From: Pelagovum sp. HNIBRBA483
GTDB lineage: Bacteria > Pseudomonadota > Alphaproteobacteria > Rhodobacterales > Rhodobacteraceae
Reading direction: 5' to 3'
Assembly: GCF_040931995.1 (NCBI RefSeq)
Contig: NZ_CP162412.1
Span: 744,001-808,000, forward strand
DNA length: 64,000 nt
Positions 35,422 to 44,264 of this stretch are shown here, in pieces. Made by a program: the position numbers and the translations under genes. Below the pieces are notes generated by a model. That model did not search any database, was not told where the DNA came from, and worked only from the letters and a program-made list of their open reading frames with translations. Each line of letters begins with the position of its first letter. Within the stretch, counting starts at the first letter, position 1.

Positions 35422-36122
35422 CGCCGCGCGGCGGCTCGCAGGGGGCTTTTCTGCTGACCCTCGGCATTGAAATTGCTGGGGGCGAGCCAGTTTTGAAAGG
35501 CAGCGCGGGCATGGGGCCAATCGCTGTCGATCATCGCGAACCAAGCGGTATCCCGATTGCGACCTTTATAGGAGGTCGCTTGGCGGAAGGTGCCTTCGTA
35601 TTGGAAGCCGAGGCGCTGGGCGGCGGCGCGGGAAGGGGCGTTAAGCGCGTCGCATTTCCATTCGTAGCGGCGATAGCCCAGTGCATCGAACACGCGGGCC
35701 ATCATCAGGTACATCGCCTCGGTCGCGATGGCGCTGCGCTGGATCAGTGGCGAGAAATGGATGTGACCCACCTCGGCCACGCCGTTGGCCGGATCAATCC
35801 GCAGATAAGAGGCGAGGCCCAAGGGGCGGCCAGCACGATCGAGGATGGTGTTAAAGAGGGGATCGTTTCCTGCGCTGGTTGGGACGAGCCAGTCCATGAA
35901 GCCGGTGAGGCTGTCGAAGGGGCCATAGGGGAGATAGGTCCAGTTGCGACCGTCCGTATCGTGGGCGAATGCGTCAAAGAGAGCGGGACCGTGCGCTGCC
36001 GGATCAGTTGGCACAACCTGCGCCCAGCGGCCTGTCATCGCGGCGTGAGGGATCGGTGGTCGGGGCAGAGTGACCGTGAGCGGCGCGCCGATCGGCTGGC
36101 CGAGAGAATTATGATGCGCCAT
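35418..36122 (-). CDS. GNAT-family N-acetyltransferase (RimJ/RimL type)
   Basis: A 234-aa acetyltransferase. The GNAT core spans about residues 38-200: HDTDGRNWTYLPYGPFDSLTGF, GLASYLRIDPANGVAEVGHIHFSPLIQRSAIATEAMYLMM (with the acetyl-CoA loop region) and RAAAQRLGFQYEGTFRQATSYKGRNRDTAWFAM. This subgroup often acetylates protein N-termini or small amines; the substrate is unknown. It sits between tpa and tauR on the same strand, directly after the tpa terminator, and the start has no clear ribosome site. A link to taurine metabolism is only positional. Confidence 0.82.
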   Translation of the reverse strand: MAHHNSLGQPIGAPLTVTLPRPPIPHAAMTGRWAQVVPTDPAAHGPALFDAFAHDTDGRNWTYLPYGPFDSLTGFMDWLVPTSAGNDPLFNTILDRAGRPLGLASYLRIDPANGVAEVGHIHFSPLIQRSAIATEAMYLMMARVFDALGYRRYEWKCDALNAPSRAAAQRLGFQYEGTFRQATSYKGRNRDTAWFAMIDSDWPHARAAFQNWLAPSNFNAEGQQKSPLRAAARR

Positions 36123-36163
36123 AAAATAAAGCGCTCCACCCCAGAGTGGGCAGGGTGGAGCGC
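36121..36163 (-). terminator. intrinsic terminator after tpa
   Basis: GCGCTCCACCC and GGGTGGAGCGC form an 11-bp perfect stem with an 11-nt loop (36131-36163). On the minus strand TTTATTTTAT follows and runs into the start codon of the GNAT gene. Confidence 0.88.
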
Positions 36164-36170
36164 AGCTTTC

Positions 36171-37553
36171 TTAGCTGAATACTTTGGTCAGCGCTTTGTC
36201 GACGGCATTGGTGATGGCGTCGATGTCGTCTGCCGTGGCGATCAGAGCTGGCGCGAACAGCAGGGTGTTGTTGAACCCTGGCAGCGAGCGGTTGGTGGCG
36301 CCGATAATGACGCCTTGCGCCATGCAATCCGCGACAACAGCCATGACGCGCTTTTCCTCGACCGGCTCCTTGGTGTCGCGGTCGACGACAAGCTCGGCAC
36401 CAGCAAAGAGGCCCATGCCGCGCACGTCACCGATGACGCGATGCTTTGCCATCAGGGCTTCGAGGTTGGCCTTGAGGCGCGCGCCCATGACCTTCGAGTT
36501 TTCGAGGAGGTTTTCCTCTTCGATAATGCGGAGGTTCTCCAGCGCGGCGGTCGGGCCTGCGGTGCAGCCGCCGAAGGTAGAGATGTCGCGGAAGTAGCCC
36601 ATTGGATCTTCTGCATCTTTGAACAACTCGAACACGCGCTCGGAGGTCACACAGCAGGAGATCGCCGCGTAGCCGGAGGCCACGCCTTTTGCCATCGTCA
36701 CGATGTCCGGTTGAATGCCGAACTGCTGGTAGCCGAACCAAGTGCCGGTGCGGCCAAGGCCACAGACGACCTCGTCGATGTGCAAGAGAACGTCATACTT
36801 GCGGCAAATCTCTTGCACGCGATCCCAATACCCCTTTGGCGGGACGATGATGCCGCCACCAGCGGTGATCGGCTCAAGGCAGAGTGCGCCGACGGTATCG
36901 GGGCCTTCGCGGAGGATGGCGTCTTCGATGGCCTGAGCCGCCTTCTCACCATAGGCTTCACCTTCCCAGCCCTCTTGTGCGCGGTATTCGAGGCAGTGCG
37001 GCACTTCCACGAAACCGGGAGTGAAGGGGCCGTATTGTGCGTTGCGCTCCTGCTGGCCACCGGCGGAGAGGGTGGCGATGGTGGTGCCGTGATAGTCGCG
37101 CTCGCGGTAGAGAATTTTGTGCTTTTTGCCGCCATGATGCTTATGCGAGATCTGGCGCACCATCTTGAAGGCTTTCTCGTTCGCCTCGGAACCGGAGTTC
37201 GCATAGTAGACGCGGCTGAGGCCGGGCATCTTTTCGATCAGGCGCTCGGCAAACTCAGCGCCGGGGATGGTGCCTTTGGCGCCCGCGAAATAGCACATCT
37301 TGACGAGTTGGTCGCGCACGGCATCGGCAATCTCGGTGCGGCCATAGCCGACGTTCACGGTCCAAACACCACCGGAGACAGCATCGATATGCTCTTTGCC
37401 GGTGATATCCCATACGCGCAGGCCGCGGCCTTCGACGATGATCTGGGGGTCGATAGTCTCAAACGGCTTATGCTGCACCAGATGGTGCCAGACGTGTGCG
37501 CGGTCTGCTTCGATTACCTTGCCAGGGTCGTTGGGTAGAGCGAGGGATTCCAT
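36171..37553 (-). CDS. tpa: taurine-pyruvate aminotransferase
   Basis: A 460-aa class III (fold-type I) aminotransferase. It has VWTVNVGYGRTEIADAVRDQ, YYANSGSEANEKAFKMVRQ (PLP phosphate site), the DEVVCGLGRTGTWFGYQQFG segment and the PLP-binding lysine in PDIVTMAKGVASGYAAIS. It transfers the amino group of taurine to pyruvate, giving alanine and sulfoacetaldehyde, the substrate of Xsc. ATG 37553 has GGAG 7 nt upstream; a TTG start 12 bp earlier is less likely. Monocistronic with its own terminator, divergent from tauABC. Confidence 0.95.
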   Translation of the reverse strand: MESLALPNDPGKVIEADRAHVWHHLVQHKPFETIDPQIIVEGRGLRVWDITGKEHIDAVSGGVWTVNVGYGRTEIADAVRDQLVKMCYFAGAKGTIPGAEFAERLIEKMPGLSRVYYANSGSEANEKAFKMVRQISHKHHGGKKHKILYRERDYHGTTIATLSAGGQQERNAQYGPFTPGFVEVPHCLEYRAQEGWEGEAYGEKAAQAIEDAILREGPDTVGALCLEPITAGGGIIVPPKGYWDRVQEICRKYDVLLHIDEVVCGLGRTGTWFGYQQFGIQPDIVTMAKGVASGYAAISCCVTSERVFELFKDAEDPMGYFRDISTFGGCTAGPTAALENLRIIEEENLLENSKVMGARLKANLEALMAKHRVIGDVRGMGLFAGAELVVDRDTKEPVEEKRVMAVVADCMAQGVIIGATNRSLPGFNNTLLFAPALIATADDIDAITNAVDKALTKVFS

Positions 37554-38036
37554 GGTGTTCTCCAATAACCAAAGAGGGGCGGTCGAATCCGCTTTGATCG
37601 ACCGCCTTTGATGTAACCATCTGTGCCTGCAAAATGCACATTCGATAGGGCCAGTATGCGACCATATTTATATCCAAATTGATGGGAATTGCGGCCAAAA
37701 CTGGAGCGTCCAATCTGCTAAATAGATGAATTTTATGAGTTATTAGGGAAGTCATAGAAGCGTGCGTAAAGATCTGGCCTTAGATTGTTTGGCAAAGGAA
37801 ACGTTGACGCAGGGCTGCGAATTTCCTTGGCTCTATGTGCGGAACATCTCGGTGATTTCCCTCAAGGAAGCCCGTTTTCGCAGAAATGGCTCGCAGTAAT
37901 GGGGTGACAGGTGCTCCTTATACTGTGCAGAATAGGGGCTTACGGATCGTTCGATCCAGAGCTCCGTACTAATACGAGGCGGCATAACCCGCCCGATGAC
38001 CCGCCCGAAAGGGCATAAACATGGGAGAACGACTAA
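37554..38036. other. tpa-tauA divergent intergenic region
   Basis: No gene is visible in these 483 bases. They are AT-richer than their surroundings between about 37650 and 37760. Besides the tpa boxes there is one plus-strand CTGGCCTTAG at 37774-37783, a single TauR-like box that could serve tauA. There is a -10-like TATACT near 37919 and a perfect 14-bp palindrome GGATCGTTCGATCC at 37944-37957 that would lie in the tauA leader or act as an operator. Confidence 0.6.
37645..37677 (-). promoter_or_regulatory. candidate TauR boxes upstream of tpa
   Basis: On the minus strand CTGGCCCTAT (37654-37645) is a near copy of the xsc box, and a weaker TTGGATATA lies 23 bp upstream (37677-37669). The pair sits about 90-125 bp before the tpa start. 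Confidence 0.5.
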
Positions 38037-39044
38037 ATGAAAATCAAAACGACTCTGATGGGAGCCGTGGCTGCAACTGCAATGCTTGCGGGTGCGCAAG
38101 CTGCAACAGCGGCTGGTCATGGTGAAATCACCGTCGCCTACTTCCTCGAATGGCCGATGCCGTTCCAGTACGGCAAAGTCACCGGCGCCTACGAAGAAGC
38201 TATGGGCGTGGACATCAACTGGGTCAGCTTCGACACTGGTACCGCGATGAGCGCCGCGATGGCATCTGGCGATGTGCAGCTGGCTGTGAGCCAAGGTGTG
38301 CCGCCGTTCGTTGTTGCAACCTCTGCCGGTCAAGACCTCCAGACGCTGGATGTTGCTGTTTCCTATGCTGACAACGACAACTGCGTCGTTCAGGCTGCGC
38401 TGGAAATCGACGCATCGAACGCAAGCGAACTGGCCGGTGTGAAGGCCGCTGTTCCGCTCGGTACTGCTGCGCATTACGGCTTCCTGAAGCAGATGGACCA
38501 CTTCGGCGTGGACGTCTCCTCGATCGAGATCGTTGACATGGCACCGCCGGATGGCGCTGCTGCTTTCGCTCAAGGTTCCGTTGACATGTTCTGCGGCTGG
38601 GGCGGCTCGCTGCGCCGTGCGCTTGAGCATGGTAACGTGCTGCTGACCGGCGCCGAGAAAGAAGAGCTGGGCATTCTGGTGTTTGACGTGACCTCCGGCC
38701 CTGCTGGCTGGGTTGCAGAGAACCCTGATCTGGTGGCTTCCTTCCTCGCGGTAACGGCTGAGATGAACGAAGGCTGGAACTCCGGCGCGATGGCAGATGA
38801 AATGCTGCCGGTTATCGCGCAAGACGCTGGTATGTCCGAAGAGGCAACTGCTGAAACTATGGCAACCTTCGTCTTCCCGGGCGTTGAAGCACAGCTGTCG
38901 GGCAAGTGGCTCGGTGGTGCGGCTCAGGAATTCATGAAGGGTGTTGCTGGCGTCTTTGTTGAAGCAGGCTCCATCCCGTCTGCGAAAGACAGCTACGAGT
39001 CCAACGTGAATGTTGGTCCGCTGATGGCTGCCAGCGAAATGTAA
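38037..39044 (+). CDS. tauA: taurine ABC transporter substrate-binding protein
   Basis: A 335-aa periplasmic protein. A classic signal peptide (MKIKTTLMGAVAATAMLAGAQAATA) is followed by GHGEITVAYFLEWPMPFQYGK, the start of the SsuA/TauA-like fold. The segments VGTAMSAAMASGDVQLAVSQG-like and DMAPPDGAAAFAQGSVDMFCGW line the ligand cleft in this family. The GGGAGAACG ribosome site precedes the ATG. It captures taurine for TauBC; the opposite orientation to tpa gives the locus its divergent control region. Confidence 0.92.
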   Translation: MKIKTTLMGAVAATAMLAGAQAATAAGHGEITVAYFLEWPMPFQYGKVTGAYEEAMGVDINWVSFDTGTAMSAAMASGDVQLAVSQGVPPFVVATSAGQDLQTLDVAVSYADNDNCVVQAALEIDASNASELAGVKAAVPLGTAAHYGFLKQMDHFGVDVSSIEIVDMAPPDGAAAFAQGSVDMFCGWGGSLRRALEHGNVLLTGAEKEELGILVFDVTSGPAGWVAENPDLVASFLAVTAEMNEGWNSGAMADEMLPVIAQDAGMSEEATAETMATFVFPGVEAQLSGKWLGGAAQEFMKGVAGVFVEAGSIPSAKDSYESNVNVGPLMAASEM

Positions 39045-39154
39045 TCAGACACGGGGCAGGCGCGAGGTATCGCGCCTGCCACACCGCCCGCCACATGTTT
39101 TCCGGGAGATCGCACGCATAAAGCGGTGCTCCTTGACAACCTGTGGGAGTTGGT

Positions 39155-39958
39155 ATGTCTGAATTATCCATTGAAAACCTATCGATGCGCTTCGATCTGC
39201 CGAATGGCAGCTCGGTGCAGGCGCTCAAAGACGTGACACTGAAACTTGAGAGCGGCGAGTTGCTTGCGGTGTTGGGGCCTTCGGGCTGCGGCAAGACAAC
39301 CTTGCTGAATATCGTGGCTGGTTTCCTCGCCCCGACCGAGGGGCGCATTGTCCTCAATGACAAGGTGGTCAAGGGGCCGGGGCTGGAACGGGGTATGGTG
39401 TTCCAGCAAGGCGCTTTGTTCGAGTGGATGAGCGTGCGCGACAATGTGAGCTTTGGCCCGCGCATGAAGGGGCAGAAGCCGAGCGAGTACATGGAGAACG
39501 TGGATCACCTGCTCGATATCGTGGGCCTTCGCGACTTCAAGGAAAAAGCGATTTACGAACTTTCGGGCGGCATGCAGCAACGTGTGGCGCTGGCGCGGTG
39601 TCTGGCCAATGATCCTGATGTGATCCTGATGGACGAGCCGCTGGGCGCGCTCGATGCGCTGACCCGTGAAAAGATGCAGGGGCTCGTGCTGAAGCTGTGG
39701 AAAGAGACAGGCAAGACGATCATCCTGATCACGCACTCGGTGGAGGAAGCGCTGCTCTTGGGTGAGCGGCTCTTGGTGATGGCGCCACGTCCGGGACGGA
39801 TCCACAAGGAATACCGCCTGCCATTTGCTGATCTTGGCGTTGGACAGGATTTGCGCGAGGTGAAGAAGCACCCCGATTTTGGCACAACCCGCGAAGAAAT
39901 CCTGGGCATGATCTGGGATATGGAAGAAGAAATCATGGGCCGGGTCGAGGAGGCGTAA
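39155..39958 (+). CDS. tauB: taurine ABC transporter ATP-binding protein
   Basis: A 267-aa ABC ATPase with Walker A GPSGCGKTTLL, Q-loop VFQQGALFEWMSV, signature LSGGMQQRVALARCLA, Walker B VILMDEPLGALD and H-loop ITHSVEEALLLGE. It powers taurine uptake through TauC. ATG 39155 has GGGAG 5 nt upstream; a GTG at 39143 is in frame but less likely. The 110-bp gap after tauA contains no obvious terminator. Confidence 0.95.
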   Translation: MSELSIENLSMRFDLPNGSSVQALKDVTLKLESGELLAVLGPSGCGKTTLLNIVAGFLAPTEGRIVLNDKVVKGPGLERGMVFQQGALFEWMSVRDNVSFGPRMKGQKPSEYMENVDHLLDIVGLRDFKEKAIYELSGGMQQRVALARCLANDPDVILMDEPLGALDALTREKMQGLVLKLWKETGKTIILITHSVEEALLLGERLLVMAPRPGRIHKEYRLPFADLGVGQDLREVKKHPDFGTTREEILGMIWDMEEEIMGRVEEA

Positions 39959-39959
39959 G

Positions 39960-41294
39960 ATGGGTGTTTTCGGAACTCTTCTAGAAGAACTGGGCACGGT
40001 CCTGCTGACCATTTGGGGCGCGATCCCATATGTCATCGGCTATGTCGTGCTGATCCTTGCCACCTATGTTGCGTGGAGTTTTGTGAAGCGGCTGATGACG
40101 CCGAAGCACGATTACTCCTCGCTGAAAACGGTGACTTTCGGGGATGAGAGCGCGGTGTCGTCGAACTTTGCCGCATCGGTGATTTCGGTCGTGCTGATCG
40201 TGGTGCTTTGGGCGTCGTTCACGGGGTCGGTCCTGTTGCCGAAGTTCCTCCATGCGCCAGGTCCCTACACGGGAACGGACAGCTTTGAATATACGCTGGA
40301 AGCGCCGGACGGGACGACGGATACCGCAACGGTGACTGTGGTTGCCCATGCCGAGGGCGACGAACCCGTCCTGCCAGAGATCGAGGCAGGGGATGGCATC
40401 GCCAAGAATGACGTGATTGCGGTGCAGACCTACCGTTCCGGATTGTTGCGCGTTGAGGACAATGATGAGGTCAGCCGTGACGATGGTGCCGTGGTTGTTG
40501 CAATCGACGGCAAGGAAATCGCGCCGAATGAAGAGGTGAAAGTCTCCTTCGGGACGGTTGCGATGACGCGGCGCGGGACGTTGAGCATCTCACCCGGTAC
40601 CGGCTGGCAAATGGAGCCGATCTGGCTGCCCGCGCCGGAGGCTGTCTGGGCGCGTTTGGGCGAGATCGCCAGCACGGGCTACCGCAACTCGACACTGGCG
40701 GAGCATCTGGGCTTCTCGCTATTCCGTGTGATCGTGGGCTTCCTGCTGGGTGCGGCGGTCGGTATTCCGCTGGGCTATGCGATGGGGCTTTCCAACTGGT
40801 TCCGCGGATGGTTTGACCCGATCGTTGAATTCATGCGCCCTGTGCCGCCGCTGGCATTGATCCCGCTGGTGATCATCTGGGCGGGGATTGGGGAGGTCGG
40901 TAAGATTATCCTGCTGTTCCTTGCGGCCCTATGGATCATGGCGATTGCGGCGCGATCCGGTGTGTCTGGTGTGCGGATATCCAAGGTTCATGCGGCTTAT
41001 TCGCTGGGTGCGTCCAAGGTGCAGATCATGCGCCATGTGATCATCCCGAACTCGTTGCCGGATATCTTTACCGGCGCGCGCGTGGCGATGGGCGTGTGTT
41101 GGGGCACCGTGGTTGCCGCCGAACTCGTCGCCGCCGAGAAGGGCGCGGGTATGATGATCATGGTCGCATCGAAGTTCCAGAGCACGGATATCGTGATCAT
41201 GGGGATTATCCTGATCGGGATCATCGGCTTTGGCATCGACATGCTGATGCGTTGGGCCGAGCGCTGGCTCGTGCCGTGGAAAGGCAAGGGTTGA
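39960..41294 (+). CDS. tauC: taurine ABC transporter permease with N-terminal extension
   Basis: A 444-aa permease, against about 275 in E. coli TauC. From about residue 223 it is canonical (LPAPEAVWARLGEIASTGYRNSTLAEHL, then five helices and the EAA-like loop YSLGASKVQIMRHVIIPNSLPDIFTG). The first 222 residues hold two helices (about 22-42 and 71-94) and a polar, beta-rich segment of about 125 residues (95-220; SFEYTLEAPDGTTDTATVTVVA) predicted on the periplasmic side, before the LPAP motif. ATG follows the tauB stop by 1 bp with a GAGGAGG site. A stem-loop terminator ends the operon. Confidence 0.93.
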   Translation: MGVFGTLLEELGTVLLTIWGAIPYVIGYVVLILATYVAWSFVKRLMTPKHDYSSLKTVTFGDESAVSSNFAASVISVVLIVVLWASFTGSVLLPKFLHAPGPYTGTDSFEYTLEAPDGTTDTATVTVVAHAEGDEPVLPEIEAGDGIAKNDVIAVQTYRSGLLRVEDNDEVSRDDGAVVVAIDGKEIAPNEEVKVSFGTVAMTRRGTLSISPGTGWQMEPIWLPAPEAVWARLGEIASTGYRNSTLAEHLGFSLFRVIVGFLLGAAVGIPLGYAMGLSNWFRGWFDPIVEFMRPVPPLALIPLVIIWAGIGEVGKIILLFLAALWIMAIAARSGVSGVRISKVHAAYSLGASKVQIMRHVIIPNSLPDIFTGARVAMGVCWGTVVAAELVAAEKGAGMMIMVASKFQSTDIVIMGIILIGIIGFGIDMLMRWAERWLVPWKGKG

Positions 41295-41359
41295 TCCTGC
41301 GCCACAGGGCCTGACCCCGCAATAGCACGTGGGAGAGGGCTGCACACCAGGATAAGCTT

Positions 41360-41396
41360 AAAGTGGCGCGGGGAACCCCCGCGCCACTTTCTTTTT
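41360..41396 (+). terminator. intrinsic terminator after tauABC
   Basis: AAAGTGGCGCGGGG and CCCCGCGCCACTTT form a 14-bp perfect stem with a 3-nt loop, followed by CTTTTTG. Confidence 0.92.
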
Positions 41397-41541
41397 GTAC
41401 CATTTAGCAAGGGATGGAGCGGTTACTGCGATGACTGGGCGCAGGGGCAGGTGAATCGCAACGCGGTGTTGTGGTGTCGTTCAATGACGGGTCCACATCT
41501 GCTTGGTGTGGACGGCAGTTAGCATCAGGCGGAAGGGGCGA

Positions 41542-41574
41542 CGGGCAAGGGGCCGTGAGGGAGCCCCTTGCCCG
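41542..41574 (-). terminator. hairpin downstream of the hybrid histidine kinase gene
   Basis: CGGGCAAGGGG and CCCCTTGCCCG form an 11-bp perfect stem (plus one more pair) about 18 bp past the kinase stop. There is no U-run, so it may stabilise the mRNA end or work with Rho. Confidence 0.5.
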
Positions 41575-41591
41575 CCATTGGGGGCGATCTC

Positions 41592-44204
41592 TTAGCTTTC
41601 GATCAGCTCTGGCACTTCGTTGCGGAGGGCGACGAGGGTTTCCTCCCAGATGCGGCGCGGTTCGCTGCGCAGGGCGCGCATGCCGTCTATATCACCGGAT
41701 TTGCCGAGGCCTTCCATCGAGCGCAGGGTGTTGCACAGGTGGTCCGTGCCGAACATTGCGGTCGAGCCGGCAAGTTTGTGCGCGGTGGCGATCAGCGCCT
41801 GATCGTCAAGGCTTTGATCGTCTGCCAGCTGTACGACGATTTCGGAGGTTTCCTTGATGAAAGAACTCATCAGGGTGGCGACTGTCTCTTCGCCAAGGTC
41901 GTTGGTCAGTGTTGAAAGGTTCTCGTGATTAATCAGCATATGCTCCACCGGCGCCTCTTCCGTTTGAGGTTCCGTCCTTTCTCCAGATTGAACTGTCTCA
42001 ATGTTCTGCTCGAGTGTACGAGCCAGCGTTGCGCGGGTGATCGGCTTGATGAGTGCATCATTCATGCCGGCTTCGCGGTAGCTGCGAATATCCGAGGGCA
42101 GGGCGTGTGCCGTCAAGGCGATGATTGGCACGTCCTTGCTCGGGCCGGTGCCACTACGAATGTTCCGTGCGGCCTGTACGCCGTCCATGACTGGCATCGA
42201 GATATCCATGAAGATGATATCGAAGCGATCTTCTTCTGCGGCTTCGACCCCTTTTTGGCCATCTGTCGCAAGCGTGACCTTGTGGCCTTCTTTCTTGAGC
42301 ATTTCTTCGACAACGATGCGGTTGATCTGGTTGTCCTCGACCACGAGGACATTCAGCGATGAGGAGTCTTGCGCGGGGCTTTCGGCGGGGGTGGACTCTT
42401 CGCTGGAGGAAGCGCCGCTCGAAAGCGTCGGCATGGGGAGGCGCAACCAGAACATCGAGCCTTCGCCTTCCTCGCTTTCGACGCCCACTTCGCCGCCAAG
42501 GGCCGTTGTCAGGCGCTTGACGATTCCTAGCCCAAGGCCGGTGCCGCCGGAATTGCGGGAATAAGAGGCGTCCACGGTGACGAAATCCTCGAAGATGCGG
42601 TTCAGGTTCTCGGGTGCGATGCCGATTCCGGTGTCAAAGACACGGATTTCGTACTGTTGGCCGCGCTCGACGCTTTCGACCTCGACCCGCACTTCACCAT
42701 CTTGGGTGAACTTGATCGCGTTCGAGATCAGGTTGATCAGGATTTGTTGCAAGCGCTGCGGATCACCAAGCACCATCGGCGCTTTGATATTGACCATCTC
42801 GGTCAGTAACTTGCTGCGCTGGGCCACAGCCGCACCGCGCTGGTTTTCTATGACCTGCTCAATGACACTTTCGAGGTTGAACGGGCGCATTTCAACTTCG
42901 AGCTTGCCTGAGTCGATGCGCGAGATGTCGAGAACGTCGTTCACATGGTGCAACAAGAGATTGCCGGACGTCTCCATGATGCGGAGGAATTCCTTCTGGC
43001 GCGCGTTGAGGGACGTGTCGCCAAGCAGTTCGAGCGTTCCGAGCATCCCGTTGAGAGGGGTGCGCATCTCATGGCTCATCACGGCGAGGAATTCTGCCTT
43101 GGCGCGTTCGCTGGCAAGGGCTTCGTCGCGGGCTTTGAGGAGCTCTTTCTCCGCGTCCACTTGACTTGATATGTCACGAAGGAAGGACACGAACATTTCG
43201 TTTGGCCCTGTGCCGGTGGAGGAGATCGAAAATTCACACGGGAATTCGCTACCATCCTTGCGCAGCGCTTCGAGCTGGACGCGCCCTTTGTTGACGACCC
43301 TGCGGCGGCCCGTCGATTTAAAGCGCATCATCCCGTCTTCGTGCGCGCGGCGGTAGCGCGGGGGGATGATCAGGTCGGAAATCGGAGAGCCGACGGCCTC
43401 TTCTGCGGTATGGCCGAAGATATCCTCCGCTGCGCCGTTGAATTCGACAATGATACCGTCCCGATCCGCGACGATCACAGCGTCGAGCGTGGAAGATACC
43501 ATAGCGGACAGGCGGGCGTTGGTTTCGGCTTTCTCTCCGGCGACTTGGGTTGCGATCCGGTAGAGGCGGAAAATCGCGTAAGACACGCTCAGCAGGGATA
43601 CCACCAGAGCAACCGTCACCACTGCGAGGCGGATCAGGGTCATCTTGATTTCATTGCGCTTGTCCGCGGCGATAGCCCCAAAGTGGTCAACCCCGATCAA
43701 TGACATATCGCGCACCTCGGGGAGCGTCGCATCAAGGGAAAGGCGCAGATCGGAAAGCCCCTCGGACAATTGCGCGTTGTTGCCGTCGATCAAAGGGATG
43801 TGGTCATCGAGCGTGTTGCGGATCAAGCGGGCGTGATCAACGAAATTCGGCTGTTCAGAGCGCAAATCCGCATAAATTTCGCCGTTCCAAAAGATCATCA
43901 TGCGGCTGTAGAAGACGTCGAACCTGCGCCGGAGTTCGTCGAGGGTCGGACCGTCGTTAGGTTGCGCTGCGTCCGCTGCTTGTTGCAGGCGCAGGAACTC
44001 CACTTCCAGCTGCGAGAGGTTCCACTGCACGTTATCGGATGTTGCGGTGGAATGTTCCTCGATCTTGCTTTGAACGTCAAAACCCAGAAACCCGATCGTC
44101 CCGATGCAGAGAGACAAGACGACACCAAGGGCGGCCAGCTTAAGCCAGCTGCCGCTCTCGACTGAAAGAAATTGGCTCTCTAGGCGGTTCACTTTGGTAC
44201 TCAA
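41592..44204 (-). CDS. hybrid sensor histidine kinase with PAS, receiver and Hpt domains
   Basis: An 870-aa multidomain kinase. Transmembrane helices at about 22-42 and 190-212 enclose a helical periplasmic domain of about 145 residues. PAS follows at about 230-345, then HisKA with phospho-His378 (FLAVMSHEMRTPLNG) and HATPase (N-box NLISNAIKF around Asn495, G boxes DTGIGIAPENL and GGTGLGLGIV). The receiver has Asp667 (IIFMDISMPVMDG), and the C-terminal Hpt has His809 (AHKLAGSTAMFG). Phosphate can thus travel His-Asp-His within one protein, then to an external receiver, most simply the LuxR-type regulator at 45126. It lies 60 bp after the secreted protein gene, in the same direction. Confidence 0.93.
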   Translation of the reverse strand: MSTKVNRLESQFLSVESGSWLKLAALGVVLSLCIGTIGFLGFDVQSKIEEHSTATSDNVQWNLSQLEVEFLRLQQAADAAQPNDGPTLDELRRRFDVFYSRMMIFWNGEIYADLRSEQPNFVDHARLIRNTLDDHIPLIDGNNAQLSEGLSDLRLSLDATLPEVRDMSLIGVDHFGAIAADKRNEIKMTLIRLAVVTVALVVSLLSVSYAIFRLYRIATQVAGEKAETNARLSAMVSSTLDAVIVADRDGIIVEFNGAAEDIFGHTAEEAVGSPISDLIIPPRYRRAHEDGMMRFKSTGRRRVVNKGRVQLEALRKDGSEFPCEFSISSTGTGPNEMFVSFLRDISSQVDAEKELLKARDEALASERAKAEFLAVMSHEMRTPLNGMLGTLELLGDTSLNARQKEFLRIMETSGNLLLHHVNDVLDISRIDSGKLEVEMRPFNLESVIEQVIENQRGAAVAQRSKLLTEMVNIKAPMVLGDPQRLQQILINLISNAIKFTQDGEVRVEVESVERGQQYEIRVFDTGIGIAPENLNRIFEDFVTVDASYSRNSGGTGLGLGIVKRLTTALGGEVGVESEEGEGSMFWLRLPMPTLSSGASSSEESTPAESPAQDSSSLNVLVVEDNQINRIVVEEMLKKEGHKVTLATDGQKGVEAAEEDRFDIIFMDISMPVMDGVQAARNIRSGTGPSKDVPIIALTAHALPSDIRSYREAGMNDALIKPITRATLARTLEQNIETVQSGERTEPQTEEAPVEHMLINHENLSTLTNDLGEETVATLMSSFIKETSEIVVQLADDQSLDDQALIATAHKLAGSTAMFGTDHLCNTLRSMEGLGKSGDIDGMRALRSEPRRIWEETLVALRNEVPELIES

Positions 44205-44264
44205 TCTATCGTCTTCGGTTCGTCGGTATCTGTCGCGCTGCGCACCTGCGCAGGGCGTATTGGG

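Noticed and set aside
35493-37538. A 681-codon open frame antisense to tpa and the GNAT gene
   Set aside because: It spans two real genes and the perfect tpa terminator hairpin, so it cannot be a genuine gene; its length is a by-product of GC-rich codon use.
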